The notes under the pieces were generated by a model. The model made no database searches and was not told where the DNA came from. It saw only the letters and a program-made list of their open reading frames with translations. From Clostridia bacterium (GTDB taxonomy: Bacteria > Bacillota_A > Clostridia > Oscillospirales > CAG-272): a DNA stretch of 23,668 nucleotides. Shown piece after piece: positions 22,488-23,668 of the stretch (within the stretch, counting starts at the first letter, position 1; the number at the start of each line of letters is the position of its first letter). The stretch covers positions 1 through 23,668 of the forward strand of contig JAGBGE010000010.1 of the NCBI GenBank assembly GCA_017936125.1, read 5' to 3'. The position numbers were made by a program, and so were the translations under genes.

Positions 22488-22561
22488 GGAGGTGCAGGCC
22501 GGATTTGAACCGGCGGATAACGGTGTTGCAGACCGGGGCCTTACCACTTGGCTACTGCACC
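22487..22561 (-). tRNA. tRNA-Cys (anticodon GCA)
   Basis: On the minus strand the acceptor GGTGCAG (22555-22561) pairs with CTGCACC (22491-22497), followed by discriminator T and encoded CCA. The D-arm has GCC/GGC, the anticodon loop is CTGCAAC with GCA at 22527-22529, and the T-arm is GCCGG-TTCAAAT-CCGGC. The first anticodon-stem pair is a C-T mismatch. Length is 75 with CCA. A consensus promoter lies upstream. Confidence 0.95.
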
Positions 22562-22581
22562 AAACTTTTAATTGCTTTAAT

Positions 22582-22610
22582 ATTATAACAGAGGTTTTGC
22601 CGTTTGTCAA
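22582..22610 (-). promoter_or_regulatory. Promoter of tRNA-Cys
   Basis: The minus strand has TTGACA (22605-22610), a 17-bp spacer and TATAAT (22582-22587), 20 bp before the tRNA 5' end. Confidence 0.85.
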
Positions 22611-22672
22611 GTGCTTTTTCAGTTTTATTTTATGCTTTTTTATTCTTTTTGCTATCAAAAACGCATTTGCTA

Positions 22673-22701
22673 TTGTAAAAATCGTTTTTATATGTTAAAA
22701 T
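22673..22701 (+). promoter_or_regulatory. Promoter of the mgtC-like gene
   Basis: TTGTAA (22673-22678), a 17-bp spacer and TAAAAT (22696-22701) with an extended TG (22693-22694) form a plausible promoter. Initiation near 22708 gives a leader of about 60 nt. Confidence 0.6.
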
Positions 22702-22703
22702 GT

Positions 22704-22744
22704 ATATATGACAGGGGATTGATGCTCGATTTTTTGTCATATAT
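22704..22744 (+). promoter_or_regulatory. Hairpin at the 5' end of the mgtC-like leader
   Basis: A perfect 10-bp stem (22704-22713 with 22735-22744) encloses a 21-nt loop starting GGGG. It spans the predicted start of transcription and ends about 8 bp before the GGAAAGG ribosome site. It could be an operator or an RNA hairpin. No terminator-type T-run follows. Confidence 0.45.
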
Positions 22745-22768
22745 TATATAAAAGGAAAGGAAAAGGTT

Positions 22769-23464
22769 ATGGAAGCGGTTATAGCATATATTCGTGATTT
22801 TAATATTGTTTCGATACTACTCAGGCTGATTCTCGCTATGATGTTCGGCGGTACTATCGGTCTTGAAAGGGGCAAGCAGGGCCGCGCGGCAGGTATGCGT
22901 ACGCATATTTTCGTCTGCCTCGGTGCGACGCTCGTTACTATGATTGGCTTCTATGCAAATAACGTTCTCGGCAGCACCGGCGATCCGCTCAGAGTTGCGG
23001 CTCAGGTTGTTTCGGGTATAGGTTTCCTCGGTGTCGGCACGATTCTTCTCAAGGGTAGATTCCAGATCACAGGTCTTACCACCGCGGCAGGACTTTGGTG
23101 CGCGGCGGCTATCGGTATTGCGCTTGGCGCAGGATTCTTCGAGGGGGCGATAATCACCTTCGTTTGCTCGGTGATTACCGTAACTGCGGCAGGCAGACTC
23201 GAGCTTATGCTCAATAAGAAGAATAGTCGCTTTGGTATTTACGTTGAAATTTCTTCGGATAAGTACGTCAGACGCGCGATAGATTTTCTTGAGGCGAATT
23301 ACAACGTATCGGATATTCAGGTTACGGCGCCGCGTAGCGACACGGTAGGCAACGTGGGAATCGAGGCAAACGTGCATAACAGAGATTTCAAGACCTCGCC
23401 CGATGACGTTTCCAAGACTCTCGAAGCCGAGGAATACGTAATTTTCGCATTAGAATCCATATAA
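22769..23464 (+). CDS. MgtC/SapB-family inner membrane protein
   Basis: The 231-residue protein starts at ATG 22769 behind GGAAAGGAAAAGG. The N-terminal membrane half has the family signature: LRLILAMMFGGTIGLERGKQ followed by GRAAGMRTHIFVCLGATLVT, and VVSGIGFLGVGTILLKGR with TGLTTAAGLWCAAAIGIALG. Four to five helices are seen. The C-terminal ~75 residues form a soluble ACT-like domain. MgtC proteins act in Mg2+ homeostasis and ATP synthase control in Salmonella; SapB-type relatives in Firmicutes are less defined. Start, length (about 220-240) and motifs fit. A terminator follows at 23473. Confidence 0.9.
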   Translation: MEAVIAYIRDFNIVSILLRLILAMMFGGTIGLERGKQGRAAGMRTHIFVCLGATLVTMIGFYANNVLGSTGDPLRVAAQVVSGIGFLGVGTILLKGRFQITGLTTAAGLWCAAAIGIALGAGFFEGAIITFVCSVITVTAAGRLELMLNKKNSRFGIYVEISSDKYVRRAIDFLEANYNVSDIQVTAPRSDTVGNVGIEANVHNRDFKTSPDDVSKTLEAEEYVIFALESI

Positions 23465-23472
23465 AATACTTG

Positions 23473-23499
23473 AAAAAGGCTGTATTTTGCAGCCTTTTT
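23473..23499 (+). terminator. Terminator of the mgtC-like gene
   Basis: A 10-bp stem (23473-23482 with 23490-23499), including an A5/T5 tract, closes a 7-nt loop shortly after the stop. Confidence 0.85.
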
Positions 23500-23539
23500 C
23501 GCATTTTTGAGAAAATTTTAATTTTTTTCTAAAAGGTAC

Positions 23540-23568
23540 TTGACAAATCGCTTTTGCTTTGATATAAT
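23540..23568 (+). promoter_or_regulatory. Promoter of tRNA-Val
   Basis: TTGACA (23540-23545), a 17-bp spacer and TATAAT (23563-23568) are a perfect consensus, 16 bp before the tRNA start. Confidence 0.9.
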
Positions 23569-23584
23569 ATTAAGGCATTGAAAC

Positions 23585-23660
23585 GGAAGGTTAGCTCATT
23601 TGGGAGAGCATCTGACTTACAAGCAGAGGGTCACAGGTTCGAGCCCTGTACTTTCCACCA
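23585..23660 (+). tRNA. tRNA-Val (anticodon TAC)
   Basis: Acceptor GGAAGGT (23585-23591) pairs with ACTTTCC (one wobble), followed by ACCA with encoded CCA ending at 23660. The D-arm has GCTC/GAGC, the anticodon loop is CTTACAA with TAC at 23618-23620, and the T-arm is ACAGG-TTCGAGC-CCTGT. Length is 76. The last anticodon-stem pair is an A-G mismatch. More tRNA genes may follow beyond the window. Confidence 0.95.
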
Positions 23661-23668
23661 GTCTCGAA

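Overview
The window looks like a chromosomal segment of an anaerobic, Gram-positive, Clostridia-type bacterium (Bacillota). The clues are a pyruvate:ferredoxin oxidoreductase gene, strong GGAGG-type ribosome binding sites, TTGACA-17-TATAAT promoters, many T-tailed intrinsic terminators, tRNA genes with encoded CCA, and clostridial-type Ogg, YhaN, AzlCD and MgtC/SapB proteins. I cannot name genus or species from the sequence alone.

Layout. 1-513 is the 3' end of nifJ, followed by a stretch that folds on paper into a nested RNA-like structure and a terminator. 807-2960 is a secreted lipoprotein made of nearly four copies of a Cys-rich ~180-residue unit. Convergent to it are a small ParB/Noc-type HTH protein lacking the ParB N-terminal domain (3045-3521) and an 8-oxoguanine DNA glycosylase with an extra Cys cluster (3640-4593). 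From one strong promoter at 4607-4635, a tightly packed ten-gene run reads right: YhaN/SbcC-like ATPase, ribokinase-family sugar kinase, alpha/beta hydrolase, miaA, galactokinase-like kinase, recA, recX, ABC exporter, azlC, azlD. Gaps are 40 bp or less, often 1-8 bp overlaps, and no hairpin terminator was noticed until 15972-16010. The leftward block 16051-19318 holds a CvpA-like membrane protein and a MATE efflux protein, each with its own promoter and terminator.

19440-22490 is an AT-rich accessory segment ending at the 3' end of a tRNA-Cys gene. It contains a two-gene leftward module (lipoprotein, then a zinc-ribbon/FxLYD membrane protein interrupted by a frameshift). Its consensus promoter is overlapped by twin palindromes next to a divergent 67-residue XRE repressor. 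The segment also holds an inverted degenerate copy of a tRNA-Cys 3' end, a SUFU-like protein, and an array of eight short perfect hairpins separated by CATCAT/ATGATG spacers. The right end returns to core-like sequence: tRNA-Cys, an MgtC/SapB membrane protein with a 5' leader hairpin, and tRNA-Val.

The most unusual items are the hairpin array (22281-22453), the nested fold after nifJ (520-598), the operator-controlled lipoprotein/zinc-ribbon module, and the inverted tRNA-Cys end copy. Motif, pairing and spacing statements were read by eye. Family names are recognition from memory, with no database search.
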